A stretch of DNA of 64,000 nucleotides from Pseudomonas entomophila (lineage in GTDB: Bacteria; Pseudomonadota; Gammaproteobacteria; Pseudomonadales; Pseudomonadaceae): positions 62,001-126,000 of the forward strand of contig NZ_JARGCS010000056.1 of the NCBI RefSeq assembly GCF_029193575.1. The letters run 5' to 3'. How positions within the stretch are numbered: the first letter of the stretch is position 1; each line of letters starts with the position of its first letter. The translations under genes and the position numbers were made by a program. The notes beneath the pieces are model-generated. The model worked only from the letters and a program-made list of their open reading frames with translations, was not told the origin of the DNA and searched no databases. Of the stretch, positions 1-7,729 are shown piece after piece.

Positions 1-1133
1 TGGCCTACGTGCTGCCGATGGCCGCCAGTTTCGCCGCGCTCGGCGCGCTGATGGGCCTGTTCGGCGCCGGCCTCAACCTGCAGGCGCGCTTGCAGTCGGC
101 CTGGGTGCTGGTGCCGTTCGCGCTGTTCTTCGTGCTGTTCGCCCTGGCCATGTTCGGCCTGTTCGACCTCAAGCTGCCGCAGGCGCTGAGCAGCCGCCTG
201 GACCGCATGGCCCAGCACACCCGCGGCGGCTCGCTGCTCGGCGCGGCGGTGCTCGGGGTGTTGTCCAGCCTGCTGGTATCGCCGTGCGTGTCGGCCCCAC
301 TGGCCGGGGCGCTGTTGTACATCAGCGCCAGCGGCGACGCCCTGGGTGGGGCGCTGAAGCTGTTCGCCCTAGGGCTGGGCATGGGCGCGCCGCTGCTGCT
401 GGTGGCCACCGGCGGCGCGACCTGGCTGCCGAAGAGCGGGCCGTGGATGAACACGGTGAAGAACGCCATCGGCGTGCTGTTGCTGGGCCTGGCCATCGGC
501 CTGCTCAGCCGCGTGCTGCCGGGGCCGGCGACCTTGCTGCTGGTCGGCCTGCTGGCCGCCGGCGTGGCGCTGTTCCTCGGCGCCTTGGAGTTCGTGGTCA
601 AGACCCCGCGCCAGCGCCTGGCGCAACTGCTCGGCCTGCTGCTGATGGTCTACGCCCTGGCGTGCTGGTACGGCGCCCTCAGCGGCCAAAACGACCCGCT
701 GCGCCCGCTGCCACCGCCCGTGGCCAGCGCCTCCAGTGCCGGCGCCACGCCCCAGGCCGACGCCTGGCAGACCCTCACCACTCCCGCCGCGCTGGACAAG
801 GCCCTGGCCGAGGCCAAGGCGGCGGGCCAGCCGGTGCTGCTGGACTGGTACGCCGACTGGTGCATCAGTTGCAAGGTGATCGAGCACGAAGTGCTCAATG
901 CGCCGCAGGTCACCCCGCAACTGGGCGCGTTCAAGCTGCTGCGCTTCGACATCACCGAAAGCAACGCCGAGCAGCGCGCGCTGCTGGACCGCTACAAACT
1001 GTTCGGCCCACCCGCACTGTTGTTCTTTGCGCCGAACGGCGGCGAAATGACCGCCGATCGTGTGGTCGGCGAGATAAACGCCGGCGATTTCACGAGCATT
1101 CTCGCGCGCGTGCGCGGCGAACTCGGTCTATAA
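1..1133 (+). CDS. dsbD: Thiol:disulfide interchange protein DsbD, C-terminal part (5' end outside window)
   Basis: The reading frame is open from the window edge, so the N-terminal domain and start are missing. What remains is the polytopic membrane domain, with a cysteine in an SPCVSAPL segment as in the electron-carrying transmembrane domain, followed by a Pro/Ala linker and a C-terminal thioredoxin-like domain with the active-site pair in DWYADWCISCK. DsbD passes electrons from cytoplasmic thioredoxin across the inner membrane to periplasmic thiol partners. It lies upstream of aroQ, as in other Pseudomonas. The visible part is about 377 residues; the full protein is usually near 580. Confidence 0.93.
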   Translation, partial: AYVLPMAASFAALGALMGLFGAGLNLQARLQSAWVLVPFALFFVLFALAMFGLFDLKLPQALSSRLDRMAQHTRGGSLLGAAVLGVLSSLLVSPCVSAPLAGALLYISASGDALGGALKLFALGLGMGAPLLLVATGGATWLPKSGPWMNTVKNAIGVLLLGLAIGLLSRVLPGPATLLLVGLLAAGVALFLGALEFVVKTPRQRLAQLLGLLLMVYALACWYGALSGQNDPLRPLPPPVASASSAGATPQADAWQTLTTPAALDKALAEAKAAGQPVLLDWYADWCISCKVIEHEVLNAPQVTPQLGAFKLLRFDITESNAEQRALLDRYKLFGPPALLFFAPNGGEMTADRVVGEINAGDFTSILARVRGELGL

Positions 1134-1134
1134 C

Positions 1135-1156
1135 TTCCCGCGCGACGGGAATTTTC
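1135..1156 (+). terminator. Probable intrinsic terminator of dsbD
   Basis: TTCCCG-CGCGA-CGGGAA hairpin followed at once by TTTTCT, starting just after the dsbD stop codon. The stem is only 6 bp, so efficiency is uncertain. Confidence 0.55.
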
Positions 1157-1312
1157 TGCAAGAGAGTGACCAAAGACCGTCATTCGGTCACATACTTTGC
1201 GCGAATCTCGGACATCGTGCTGGCTATTGCCGGGAACTGGACACTCGCTGCCCTCTTGCGGCATAGTCGCCGCGCTATGTCGAATTGCCCTACAAGATCA
1301 AGGAATCCGCAG

Positions 1313-1765
1313 ATGGCCACCCTACTGGTGCTGCACGGCCCCAACCTCAACCTGCTCGGCACCCGCGAGCCGGGGCATTACGGCGCCGCCACCCTCGCCC
1401 AGATCAACCAGGACCTGGAGCAGCGCGCCCGTGCCGCAGGCCATCACCTGCAGTACCTGCAGAGCAACGCCGAGTACGAACTGATCGACCGCATCCACGC
1501 CGCGCGCAACGAGGGCGTGGACTTCATCCTGATCAATCCGGCGGCTTTCACCCACACCAGCGTCGCATTACGTGACGCATTGCTGGCGGTGAGCATCCCA
1601 TTCATCGAAGTGCACCTGTCCAACGTGCACAAGCGTGAACCGTTCCGTCACCACTCCTACTTCTCCGATGTCGCCGTAGGGGTGATCTGCGGCCTGGGCG
1701 CCACCGGTTACCGGTTGGCCCTGGAATCCGCGCTGGAACACCTGGCTGCCAACGCACAGCCCTGA
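1313..1765 (+). CDS. aroQ: Type II 3-dehydroquinate dehydratase
   Basis: A 150-residue protein, the normal size for the type II enzyme, which converts 3-dehydroquinate to 3-dehydroshikimate in the shikimate pathway (cytoplasm, usually dodecameric). The N-terminus LVLHGPNLNLLGTREP is the family signature. The catalytic-loop tyrosine (GHYGAATL), the LINPAAFTHTSVALRDAL segment and the VHLSNVHKREPFRHHSYFS segment are all present. The ATG at 1313 is chosen because it starts directly before this signature; the frame is open further upstream but carries no family sequence. It sits immediately upstream of accB and accC, an arrangement common in gamma-proteobacteria. Confidence 0.95.
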   Translation: MATLLVLHGPNLNLLGTREPGHYGAATLAQINQDLEQRARAAGHHLQYLQSNAEYELIDRIHAARNEGVDFILINPAAFTHTSVALRDALLAVSIPFIEVHLSNVHKREPFRHHSYFSDVAVGVICGLGATGYRLALESALEHLAANAQP

Positions 1766-1806
1766 TGACACAAGGCCTTGGCCCGTTGGGCCGAGGTTAC
1801 GCAAAA

Positions 1807-1825
1807 ACGTTTTCGACACGTTTTC
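1807..1825 (+). promoter_or_regulatory. Direct repeat ACGTTTTC x2 upstream of accB
   Basis: Two copies of ACGTTTTC start 11 bp apart (1807 and 1818), one helical turn, in the 99-bp aroQ-accB spacer and about 40 bp before the accB start. The spacing would suit a dimeric regulator or a promoter element. No known operator is claimed. Confidence 0.3.
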
Positions 1826-1864
1826 AAATTAAGCCCCGACCGAAACCTTGGGAGTTGATGATTA

Positions 1865-2323
1865 ATGGATATCCGTAAAGTCAAGAAGCTGATCGAACTG
1901 CTGGAAGAGTCTGGCATCGACGAACTGGAGATCAAGGAAGGCGAAGAGTCCGTTCGCATCAGCCGCCACAGCAAGACCCCGGCCGCCCAGCAGTACTTCG
2001 CCCCGGCGCCGATCGCCGCTGCGCCAGTCGCCGCCGCCCCGGTAGCCGCCGCTCCGGCCGCCGAAGCCGCTGCCGCCCCGGCCCTGAAAGGCACCGTGAT
2101 CCGCTCGCCGATGGTTGGCACCTTCTACCGCAAGCCTTCGCCGACCTCGCCGAACTTCGCTGAAGTTGGCCAGAGCGTGAAGAAAGGCGACACCCTGTGC
2201 ATCGTCGAAGCGATGAAGATGATGAACCACATCGAAGCCGATATCGGCGGCGTCATCGACGCCATCCTGGTGGAAGACGGTCAGCCGGTTGAGTTCGACC
2301 AGCCGCTGTTCACCATCGTTTGA
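1865..2323 (+). CDS. accB: Biotin carboxyl carrier protein of acetyl-CoA carboxylase
   Basis: The 152-residue BCCP carries the biotin that AccC carboxylates and the AccA/AccD transferase then uses to make malonyl-CoA, the first committed step of fatty acid synthesis. The N-terminal helix (MDIRKVKKLIELLEESG) is followed by an Ala/Pro-rich flexible linker (about residues 45-75) and the biotinyl domain. The biotinylated lysine is K118 in EAMKMMNHIEAD. GGGAG lies upstream of the ATG, with a slightly long gap. accC follows after 17 bp, so the two are co-transcribed. Confidence 0.97.
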   Translation: MDIRKVKKLIELLEESGIDELEIKEGEESVRISRHSKTPAAQQYFAPAPIAAAPVAAAPVAAAPAAEAAAAPALKGTVIRSPMVGTFYRKPSPTSPNFAEVGQSVKKGDTLCIVEAMKMMNHIEADIGGVIDAILVEDGQPVEFDQPLFTIV

Positions 2324-2340
2324 ATCGCGGAGTGCCAACG

Positions 2341-3696
2341 ATGTCTGGGAAGCTGGAAAAAGTCCTGATCGCCAACCGTGGGGAAATTGCCCTGCGGATC
2401 CTGCGTGCCTGCAAAGAGCTGGGCATCAAGACCGTTGCGGTTCACTCCACGGCTGACCGCGAACTGATGCACCTGGGCCTGGCCGACGAATCGGTCTGCA
2501 TCGGCCCTGCGTCGTCCAAGGAATCCTACCTGCACATCCCGGCGATCATCGCTGCGGCCGAAGTGACCGGCGCCACCGCCATTCACCCCGGCTACGGCTT
2601 CCTCGCCGAGAACGCCGACTTCGCCGAGCAGGTGGAGAAATCCGGTTTCGCCTTCATCGGCCCGAAAGCCGACACCATTCGCCTGATGGGCGACAAGGTT
2701 TCGGCCAAGGACGCGATGATCAAGTCGGGCGTACCGACCGTGCCGGGCTCCGATGGCCCGCTGCCGGAAGACGAAGAGGTCGCCCTGGCGATCGCCCGTG
2801 ACGTCGGCTACCCGGTGATCATCAAGGCCGCCGGTGGTGGTGGTGGTCGCGGCATGCGCGTGGTGCACAAGGAAGAGGACCTGATCGCCTCGGCCAAGCT
2901 CACCCGCACCGAAGCCGGTGCCGCCTTCGGCAACCCGATGGTCTACCTGGAAAAGTTCCTGACCAACCCACGTCACGTGGAAGTGCAGGTCCTGTCCGAC
3001 GGCCAAGGCAACGCCGTGCACCTGGGCGACCGTGACTGCTCGCTGCAGCGCCGCCACCAGAAGGTGCTGGAAGAAGCGCCGGCCCCCGGCATCGACGAGA
3101 AGGCCCGCCAGGAAGTCTTCAAGCGTTGCGTGGATGCGTGCATCGAGATCGGCTACCGCGGCGCGGGCACCTTCGAGTTCCTGTACGAGAACGGCCGGTT
3201 CTACTTCATCGAGATGAACACCCGCGTCCAGGTCGAGCACCCGGTCTCGGAAATGGTCACCGGCATCGACATCGTCAAGGAGATGCTCAGCATCGCCGCA
3301 GGCAACAAGCTGTCGTTCCGCCAGGAAGACGTGGTGCTGCGCGGTCACTCGCTGGAGTGCCGGATCAACGCCGAAGACCCGAAGAAGTTCATCCCGAGCC
3401 CCGGCACCGTCAAGCACTTCCATGCCCCGGGCGGCAATGGCGTGCGGGTCGATTCGCACCTGTACAGCGGCTACTCCGTACCGCCGAACTACGACTCGCT
3501 GATCGGCAAGCTGATCACCTACGGCAAGGACCGCGACGAAGCCATGGCGCGCATGCGCAATGCCCTGGACGAAATCGTCGTCGACGGCATCAAGACCAAC
3601 ATCCCGCTGCACCGCGACCTGGTGCGCGATGAAGGTTTCTGCAAAGGCGGCGTGAACATCCACTACCTCGAGCACAAACTGGCCAACCAGGAGTGA
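2341..3696 (+). CDS. accC: Biotin carboxylase subunit of acetyl-CoA carboxylase
   Basis: A 451-residue ATP-grasp enzyme that carboxylates the biotin on AccB using bicarbonate and ATP. The N-terminal domain begins KVLIANRGEIALRILRA. The glycine-rich ATP loop is KAAGGGGGRGMRVV, and the FEFLYENGRFYFIEMNTRVQVEHPVSE metal/bicarbonate region is complete. The ATG at 2341 is preferred over one 21 bp upstream because it directly precedes the conserved N-terminus. A strong terminator follows, closing the accBC unit. Confidence 0.97.
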   Translation: MSGKLEKVLIANRGEIALRILRACKELGIKTVAVHSTADRELMHLGLADESVCIGPASSKESYLHIPAIIAAAEVTGATAIHPGYGFLAENADFAEQVEKSGFAFIGPKADTIRLMGDKVSAKDAMIKSGVPTVPGSDGPLPEDEEVALAIARDVGYPVIIKAAGGGGGRGMRVVHKEEDLIASAKLTRTEAGAAFGNPMVYLEKFLTNPRHVEVQVLSDGQGNAVHLGDRDCSLQRRHQKVLEEAPAPGIDEKARQEVFKRCVDACIEIGYRGAGTFEFLYENGRFYFIEMNTRVQVEHPVSEMVTGIDIVKEMLSIAAGNKLSFRQEDVVLRGHSLECRINAEDPKKFIPSPGTVKHFHAPGGNGVRVDSHLYSGYSVPPNYDSLIGKLITYGKDRDEAMARMRNALDEIVVDGIKTNIPLHRDLVRDEGFCKGGVNIHYLEHKLANQE

Positions 3697-3715
3697 TCGT
3701 GGCGTGAGGTGAACG

Positions 3716-3741
3716 AACCCCGGCCCTGTGCCGGGGTTTTT
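3716..3741 (+). terminator. Intrinsic terminator after accC
   Basis: Perfect 9-bp stem AACCCCGGC / GCCGGGGTT with a 5-nt loop, running into TTTTT. It lies 19 bp after the accC stop. Confidence 0.85.
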
Positions 3742-3751
3742 ATTGCCCGTT

Positions 3752-3778
3752 CGGGCTTGCCCCGCGATAGGGCCGGCG
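3752..3778. repeat. REP element (single)
   Basis: CGGGCTTGCCCCGCGATAGG, the recurrent P. putida-type REP core, between the accC terminator and prmA. Confidence 0.6.
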
Positions 3779-3866
3779 AAGCATCCACAAACCCCACGCA
3801 CTCAAGTACACTGCCAGCCTTCGCGCAGCCCAGGCTGCCCTTCTCGATTCCCCAAAGGTGCCCGCC

Positions 3867-4745
3867 ATGCCCTGGCTGCAAGTACGCCTGGCCATCAGCC
3901 CGGAACAAGCCGAAACCTATGAAGACGCCCTGCTGGAAGTAGGCGCCGTCTCGGTGACTTTCATGGACGCCGAGGACCAGCCGATCTTCGAGCCGGACCT
4001 CAACACCACCCCGCTGTGGTCGCACACCCACCTCCTCGCGCTGTTCGAGGCCGATGCCGAGCCCGAGCAGGTGTTCGCCCACCTGCGCCTGCTGACCGAT
4101 GCCGAGTTGCCCGAACACCACGCCGAGGTGATCGAGGACCAGGATTGGGAACGCAGCTGGATGGACAACTTCCAGCCCATGCGTTTCGGCCGCCGCCTGT
4201 GGATCGTGCCGAGCTGGCACGAGGCCCCGGAAAAGGACGCTGTGAACCTGCTGCTCGACCCGGGCCTGGCGTTCGGCACCGGCACCCACCCGACCACCGC
4301 GCTGTGCCTGGAATGGCTCGACGGCCAATCGCTCGATGGCACCCAGGTGCTGGACTTCGGTTGCGGCTCGGGGATCCTGGCCATCGCCGCCCTGCTGCTG
4401 GGCGCCCGCGAGGCGGTCGGCACCGACATCGACGTGCAGGCCCTGGAGGCCTCGCGCGACAATGCCGGGCGCAATGGCATCGCCGACCAACGGCTGGCCC
4501 TGTACCTGCCCGAGCAGATGCCGGCGATGCAGGCCGACGTGCTGGTCGCCAACATCCTCGCCGGGCCCCTGGTGGCGCTGGCGCCACAATTGTCCGGGCT
4601 GGTTCGCCGCGATGGCCTGCTGGCACTGTCGGGCATCCTCGCCGAACAGGGCGAGGAAGTGGCCGCCGCCTATGCCGCCGACTTCGAGCTGGACCCGATC
4701 GTCGTGCGCGACGGCTGGGTACGCATCAGTGGTCGCCGCCGCTGA
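3867..4745 (+). CDS. prmA: Ribosomal protein L11 methyltransferase
   Basis: A 292-residue SAM-dependent methyltransferase that trimethylates ribosomal protein L11. The N-terminal L11-recognition domain (MPWLQVRLAISPEQAETYED) is followed by the Rossmann methyltransferase domain. SAM motif I is VLDFGCGSGILAIAALLLGA and the active-site strand is VANILAGPLVALAP. A Gly-Thr-Gly-Thr-His segment (FGTGTHPTTALCL) is typical of PrmA. The ATG at 3867 has AAAGG ten bases ahead; an in-frame GTG at 3858 overlaps that site and is less likely. Confidence 0.95.
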   Translation: MPWLQVRLAISPEQAETYEDALLEVGAVSVTFMDAEDQPIFEPDLNTTPLWSHTHLLALFEADAEPEQVFAHLRLLTDAELPEHHAEVIEDQDWERSWMDNFQPMRFGRRLWIVPSWHEAPEKDAVNLLLDPGLAFGTGTHPTTALCLEWLDGQSLDGTQVLDFGCGSGILAIAALLLGAREAVGTDIDVQALEASRDNAGRNGIADQRLALYLPEQMPAMQADVLVANILAGPLVALAPQLSGLVRRDGLLALSGILAEQGEEVAAAYAADFELDPIVVRDGWVRISGRRR

Positions 4746-4788
4746 GCGGGCCTAGAATCAATTCCTGCACAGCTCTTCGGATCGCCGC

Positions 4789-6117
4789 ATGACCGACAGT
4801 TTCGTCACCCAGTGCCCGCATTGCCAGACCAGCTTTCGCGTCACTCATCACCAACTGAGCGTGGCCCGTGGCGTGGTGCGCTGCGGCCACTGCCTGCAGG
4901 TGTTCAATGCCGCCCGGCAGTTGCTGGAACAGAGCCAGGCCGCCAGTGCCCCGCCGTCGGTCGCCGAGCCGACGCCGGCGCCCGCGGCACCGGTCGTGCA
5001 ACCCCCTGCCGAACGCGTGCCGCCGAGCCAGGACGACTGGGCCAGCACCGCCCAGGCGCTGGACGACCTCGATCTCGACCAGGAACTGGCGCGCCTCGAA
5101 CGCCGTGGCGGGCAGCCCGAACACCCGGCTCGGGCCGACGGCGATGGTTTGCAGGCGCGGCGTGACGAACAAGGCACGGACGAACACAGCGACGAGCCGT
5201 TCGGCACCGCCACCGACGATCACCACCTGGAGCCCGAACCCCACGAAGTGCCCGCTCCGACGCTGGTCGAGCAGGAACCTCTCGACCTGCCAGCGCAGCC
5301 CGAAGAACGCACCGAGCCAACCTTGGGCCTGGCCCTGGACCTGGATGACGAAGACCCGCCCGCCCGAGCGAACGTCATCGACGAGCTGCAGGAGCCAGCC
5401 ACCCAGCCGCTGTCGGCCAGCGATGACGACATCGCCGAAAAAGGCCTCTCCGCCCTCGACGACGAGCCCCGCGCCGTGCGCGTATCGGCCCGCGACGAGG
5501 AAGAGGACGACGACCTGCTCCCCGGCGAACGCCTGGAGCCGGTGCTGGCCGCCAAGGCGCCGCGCCCGCGCAAGGAGCCGCTGGTCGACGTGGTCGACGA
5601 CCCGTTGCAACTGGGTTGGGAAAAGCCCGCACCGAACTGGGGCAAACGCCTGCTGTGGGGCTTCCTGGCCCTGCTGGCCGCCGGCCTGCTGGTGTTCCAG
5701 TACGTCTGGTACCACTTCGACGAGATGGCCCGGCACGACCGCTACCGGCCGCTGTTCCAGCAGGTATGCCCGCTGGTCGGCTGCCAGGTGCCGACGCGGG
5801 TGGACATCGCGCGGATCAAGAGCAGCAACCTGGTGGTGCGCAGCCACCCGGACTTCAAGGGCGCGCTGATCGTCGACGCGATCATCTACAACCGCGCCTC
5901 GTTTTCCCAGCCATTCCCGTTGCTGGAACTGCGCTTCGCCGACCTCAACGGCCAGTTGATCGCCAGCCGGCGCTTCAAGCCCAGCGAGTACCTGTCCGGC
6001 GAGCTGGCCGGGCGCGGCGAGATGCCGAGCCAGACGCCGATCCACATCGCCCTGGACATCCTCGACCCGGGGCCGAAGGCGGTGAACTACAGCCTCAGCT
6101 TCCGCTCGCCGGAGTAG
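4789..6117 (+). CDS. Zinc-ribbon, DUF3426 membrane protein
   Basis: A 442-residue protein of unknown function. The N-terminal 40 residues form an MJ0042-type zinc ribbon (CPHCQTSFRV...VRCGHCLQVF). A long acidic, low-complexity Glu/Asp/Pro-rich region (about 45-270) follows, then one transmembrane helix (about 285-305, LLWGFLALLAAGLLVFQYVW). The C-terminal DUF3426 domain is presumably periplasmic, and holds a CPLVGC pair. It follows prmA by 43 bp and precedes dusB-fis, its usual position in Pseudomonas. The topology of a cytoplasmic zinc ribbon joined to a periplasmic domain suggests signalling or tethering, but no role is established. Confidence 0.85.
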   Translation: MTDSFVTQCPHCQTSFRVTHHQLSVARGVVRCGHCLQVFNAARQLLEQSQAASAPPSVAEPTPAPAAPVVQPPAERVPPSQDDWASTAQALDDLDLDQELARLERRGGQPEHPARADGDGLQARRDEQGTDEHSDEPFGTATDDHHLEPEPHEVPAPTLVEQEPLDLPAQPEERTEPTLGLALDLDDEDPPARANVIDELQEPATQPLSASDDDIAEKGLSALDDEPRAVRVSARDEEEDDDLLPGERLEPVLAAKAPRPRKEPLVDVVDDPLQLGWEKPAPNWGKRLLWGFLALLAAGLLVFQYVWYHFDEMARHDRYRPLFQQVCPLVGCQVPTRVDIARIKSSNLVVRSHPDFKGALIVDAIIYNRASFSQPFPLLELRFADLNGQLIASRRFKPSEYLSGELAGRGEMPSQTPIHIALDILDPGPKAVNYSLSFRSPE

Positions 6118-6190
6118 AAGCAGCTCCGAGCTTCGAGCTTCGAGAAAAAGCCGGTCCGCTTCTTCCTCGCGGCTCGAGGCTGCCGCTTGG
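6118..6190. repeat. Possible dispersed repeat (GAGCTTC-rich)
   Basis: Tandem GAGCTTC GAGCTTC and imperfectly complementary GCGGCTCGAGGC further on, in the DUF3426-dusB gap. It may be a species-specific intergenic repeat; there is no second copy in this window. Confidence 0.25.
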
Positions 6191-6239
6191 AACTGGACGT
6201 CATAACGACGCAACTGTTCAGATTTTATCCAGTTCCATC

Positions 6240-6268
6240 TTTATCCGGTCATCGAGAGCGGGTATCAT
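6240..6268 (+). promoter_or_regulatory. Candidate promoter of dusB-fis
   Basis: TATCAT (6263-6268) is a good -10 hexamer. A weak CTTTAT-like -35 lies about 18 bp upstream. The region is AT-richer than the surroundings and lies 51 bp before the dusB start. Confidence 0.3.
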
Positions 6269-6319
6269 GCCAACCCTTTTTCGAACTCCAATGATCCGGC
6301 CCCACAACAGGGAACACCT

Positions 6320-7333
6320 ATGTCGGCGGTACGCATCGGCCCTTACACACTGCGAAACAACCTGATCCTCGCGCCCATGGCCGGGGTCACGGACCAGCCT
6401 TTCCGCACGCTTTGCAAAGCCCTTGGGGCAGGCATGGTGGTGTCGGAGATGGTCAGCAGCGACATGAGCCTGTGGAACAGCCGCAAGTCGAGCCTGCGCC
6501 GCATCCACGAAGGCGATCCCGAGCCTCGCTCGGTGCAGATCGCCGGTGGCGACGCGCAGATGATGGCGGCGGCGGCCCGGGCCAACGTCGAGGCCGGCGC
6601 GCAGATCATCGACATCAACATGGGGTGTCCGGCGAAAAAAGTCTGCAACAAAGCCGCAGGCTCTGCTTTATTGAGAGATGAAGTTCTGGTCAGCGAGATC
6701 CTCCAGGCCGTGGTCGGCGCCGTGGACGTCCCGGTGACCCTGAAGATCCGCACCGGTTGGGACCGGGCGAGCAAGAACGGCCTGACCGTGGCGAAGATCG
6801 CCGAGCAGGCCGGTATCCAGGCGCTGGCGGTGCATGGCCGCACACGCGCCGACCTGTACACCGGTGAAGCCGAGTACGACACCATCGCAGCCATCAAGCA
6901 GGCGGTGTCGATCCCGGTTTTCGCCAACGGCGACATCACCTCGCCAGAAAAGGCCCGCGCGGTGCTCGACGCCACGGGAGCCGACGGCCTGCTGATCGGC
7001 CGCGCCGCCCAGGGGCGGCCGTGGATCTTTCGCGAGGTCGAGCATTACCTGCGGACCGGCCAACACCTGCCAGCCCCCGCGCTGGAGGAAGTGGAACGCA
7101 TTCTGCTGGAACACCTTGCCGCGCTGCATGCCTTCTATGGCGATGTGATGGGCGTGCGTATCGCCCGCAAGCACGTTGGCTGGTATCTGGCTACACGCCC
7201 GGGCGGCAGGGAGTTTCGTGCCCGGTTCAATGCCTTGGAAGAAACCCAAGCGCAGTGCGCCAACGTTCGTGCGTTCTTCGCCGAACGTCGACAGAGCCTT
7301 GAGACAGAGGACGGACAAGGGGTGGCCGCATGA
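6320..7333 (+). CDS. dusB: tRNA-dihydrouridine synthase B
   Basis: A 337-residue FMN enzyme that reduces uridine to dihydrouridine in the tRNA D-loop. The TIM barrel starts LRNNLILAPMAGVTDQPFRTLC. The catalytic-cysteine motif is MGCPAKKVCNKAAGSALL with C103. ALAVHGRTR and FANGDI match the FMN-phosphate side of the barrel. dusB and fis overlap by 4 bp (ATGA), the conserved dusB-fis operon, so Fis is made from the dusB transcript. Confidence 0.95.
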   Translation: MSAVRIGPYTLRNNLILAPMAGVTDQPFRTLCKALGAGMVVSEMVSSDMSLWNSRKSSLRRIHEGDPEPRSVQIAGGDAQMMAAAARANVEAGAQIIDINMGCPAKKVCNKAAGSALLRDEVLVSEILQAVVGAVDVPVTLKIRTGWDRASKNGLTVAKIAEQAGIQALAVHGRTRADLYTGEAEYDTIAAIKQAVSIPVFANGDITSPEKARAVLDATGADGLLIGRAAQGRPWIFREVEHYLRTGQHLPAPALEEVERILLEHLAALHAFYGDVMGVRIARKHVGWYLATRPGGREFRARFNALEETQAQCANVRAFFAERRQSLETEDGQGVAA

Positions 7334-7650
7334 CGATTTTGACCGAGACATTAGTGAGTGGAACAACGCCCGTGAGCGACAACGCCAACCTCAAACAGCA
7401 CCTCAACACGCCGAGCGAAGAGGGGCAGACCCTGCGCGACAGCGTGGAGAAGGCGCTGCACAACTACTTCGCCCACCTGGAAGGCGCCACCGTCACGGAC
7501 GTCTACAACCTGGTGCTTTCGGAAGTCGAGGCGCCGCTGCTCGAAAGCGTGATGAACTACGTCAAGGGCAACCAGACCAAGGCCAGCGAGATGCTCGGGC
7601 TCAACCGAGGCACCTTGCGCAAGAAGCTCAAGCAGTACGACCTGTTGTAA
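7330..7650 (+). CDS. fis: DNA-binding protein Fis
   Basis: A 106-residue nucleoid protein, slightly longer than the E. coli form because of an N-terminal extension. The C-terminal helix-turn-helix is NQTKASEMLGLNRGTLRKKL. Fis bends DNA and modulates rRNA, replication and recombination sites as cell growth changes. Its start overlaps the dusB stop (ATGA), implying translational coupling, and a strong terminator follows. Confidence 0.96.
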   Translation: MTILTETLVSGTTPVSDNANLKQHLNTPSEEGQTLRDSVEKALHNYFAHLEGATVTDVYNLVLSEVEAPLLESVMNYVKGNQTKASEMLGLNRGTLRKKLKQYDLL

Positions 7651-7668
7651 AGCCAGAATCCCAATCCG

Positions 7669-7700
7669 AAAAGGCGGCTCGTCAAAGAGGCGCCTTTTTT
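7669..7700 (+). terminator. Intrinsic terminator of dusB-fis
   Basis: AAAAGGCG pairs with CGCCTTTT across a 14-nt loop, ending in TTTTTT. Confidence 0.8.
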
Positions 7701-7729
7701 GCTGACTCCACCGCGTTATGGAACCCGAA

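Noticed and set aside
2281..3801. 506-codon open frame antisense to accC (and similar long antisense frames, such as 11395-13629 opposite retS).
   Set aside because: High-GC codon bias opens the opposite frame. The translations are rich in His, Val, Gln and Arg with no domain, and the sense genes are certain.
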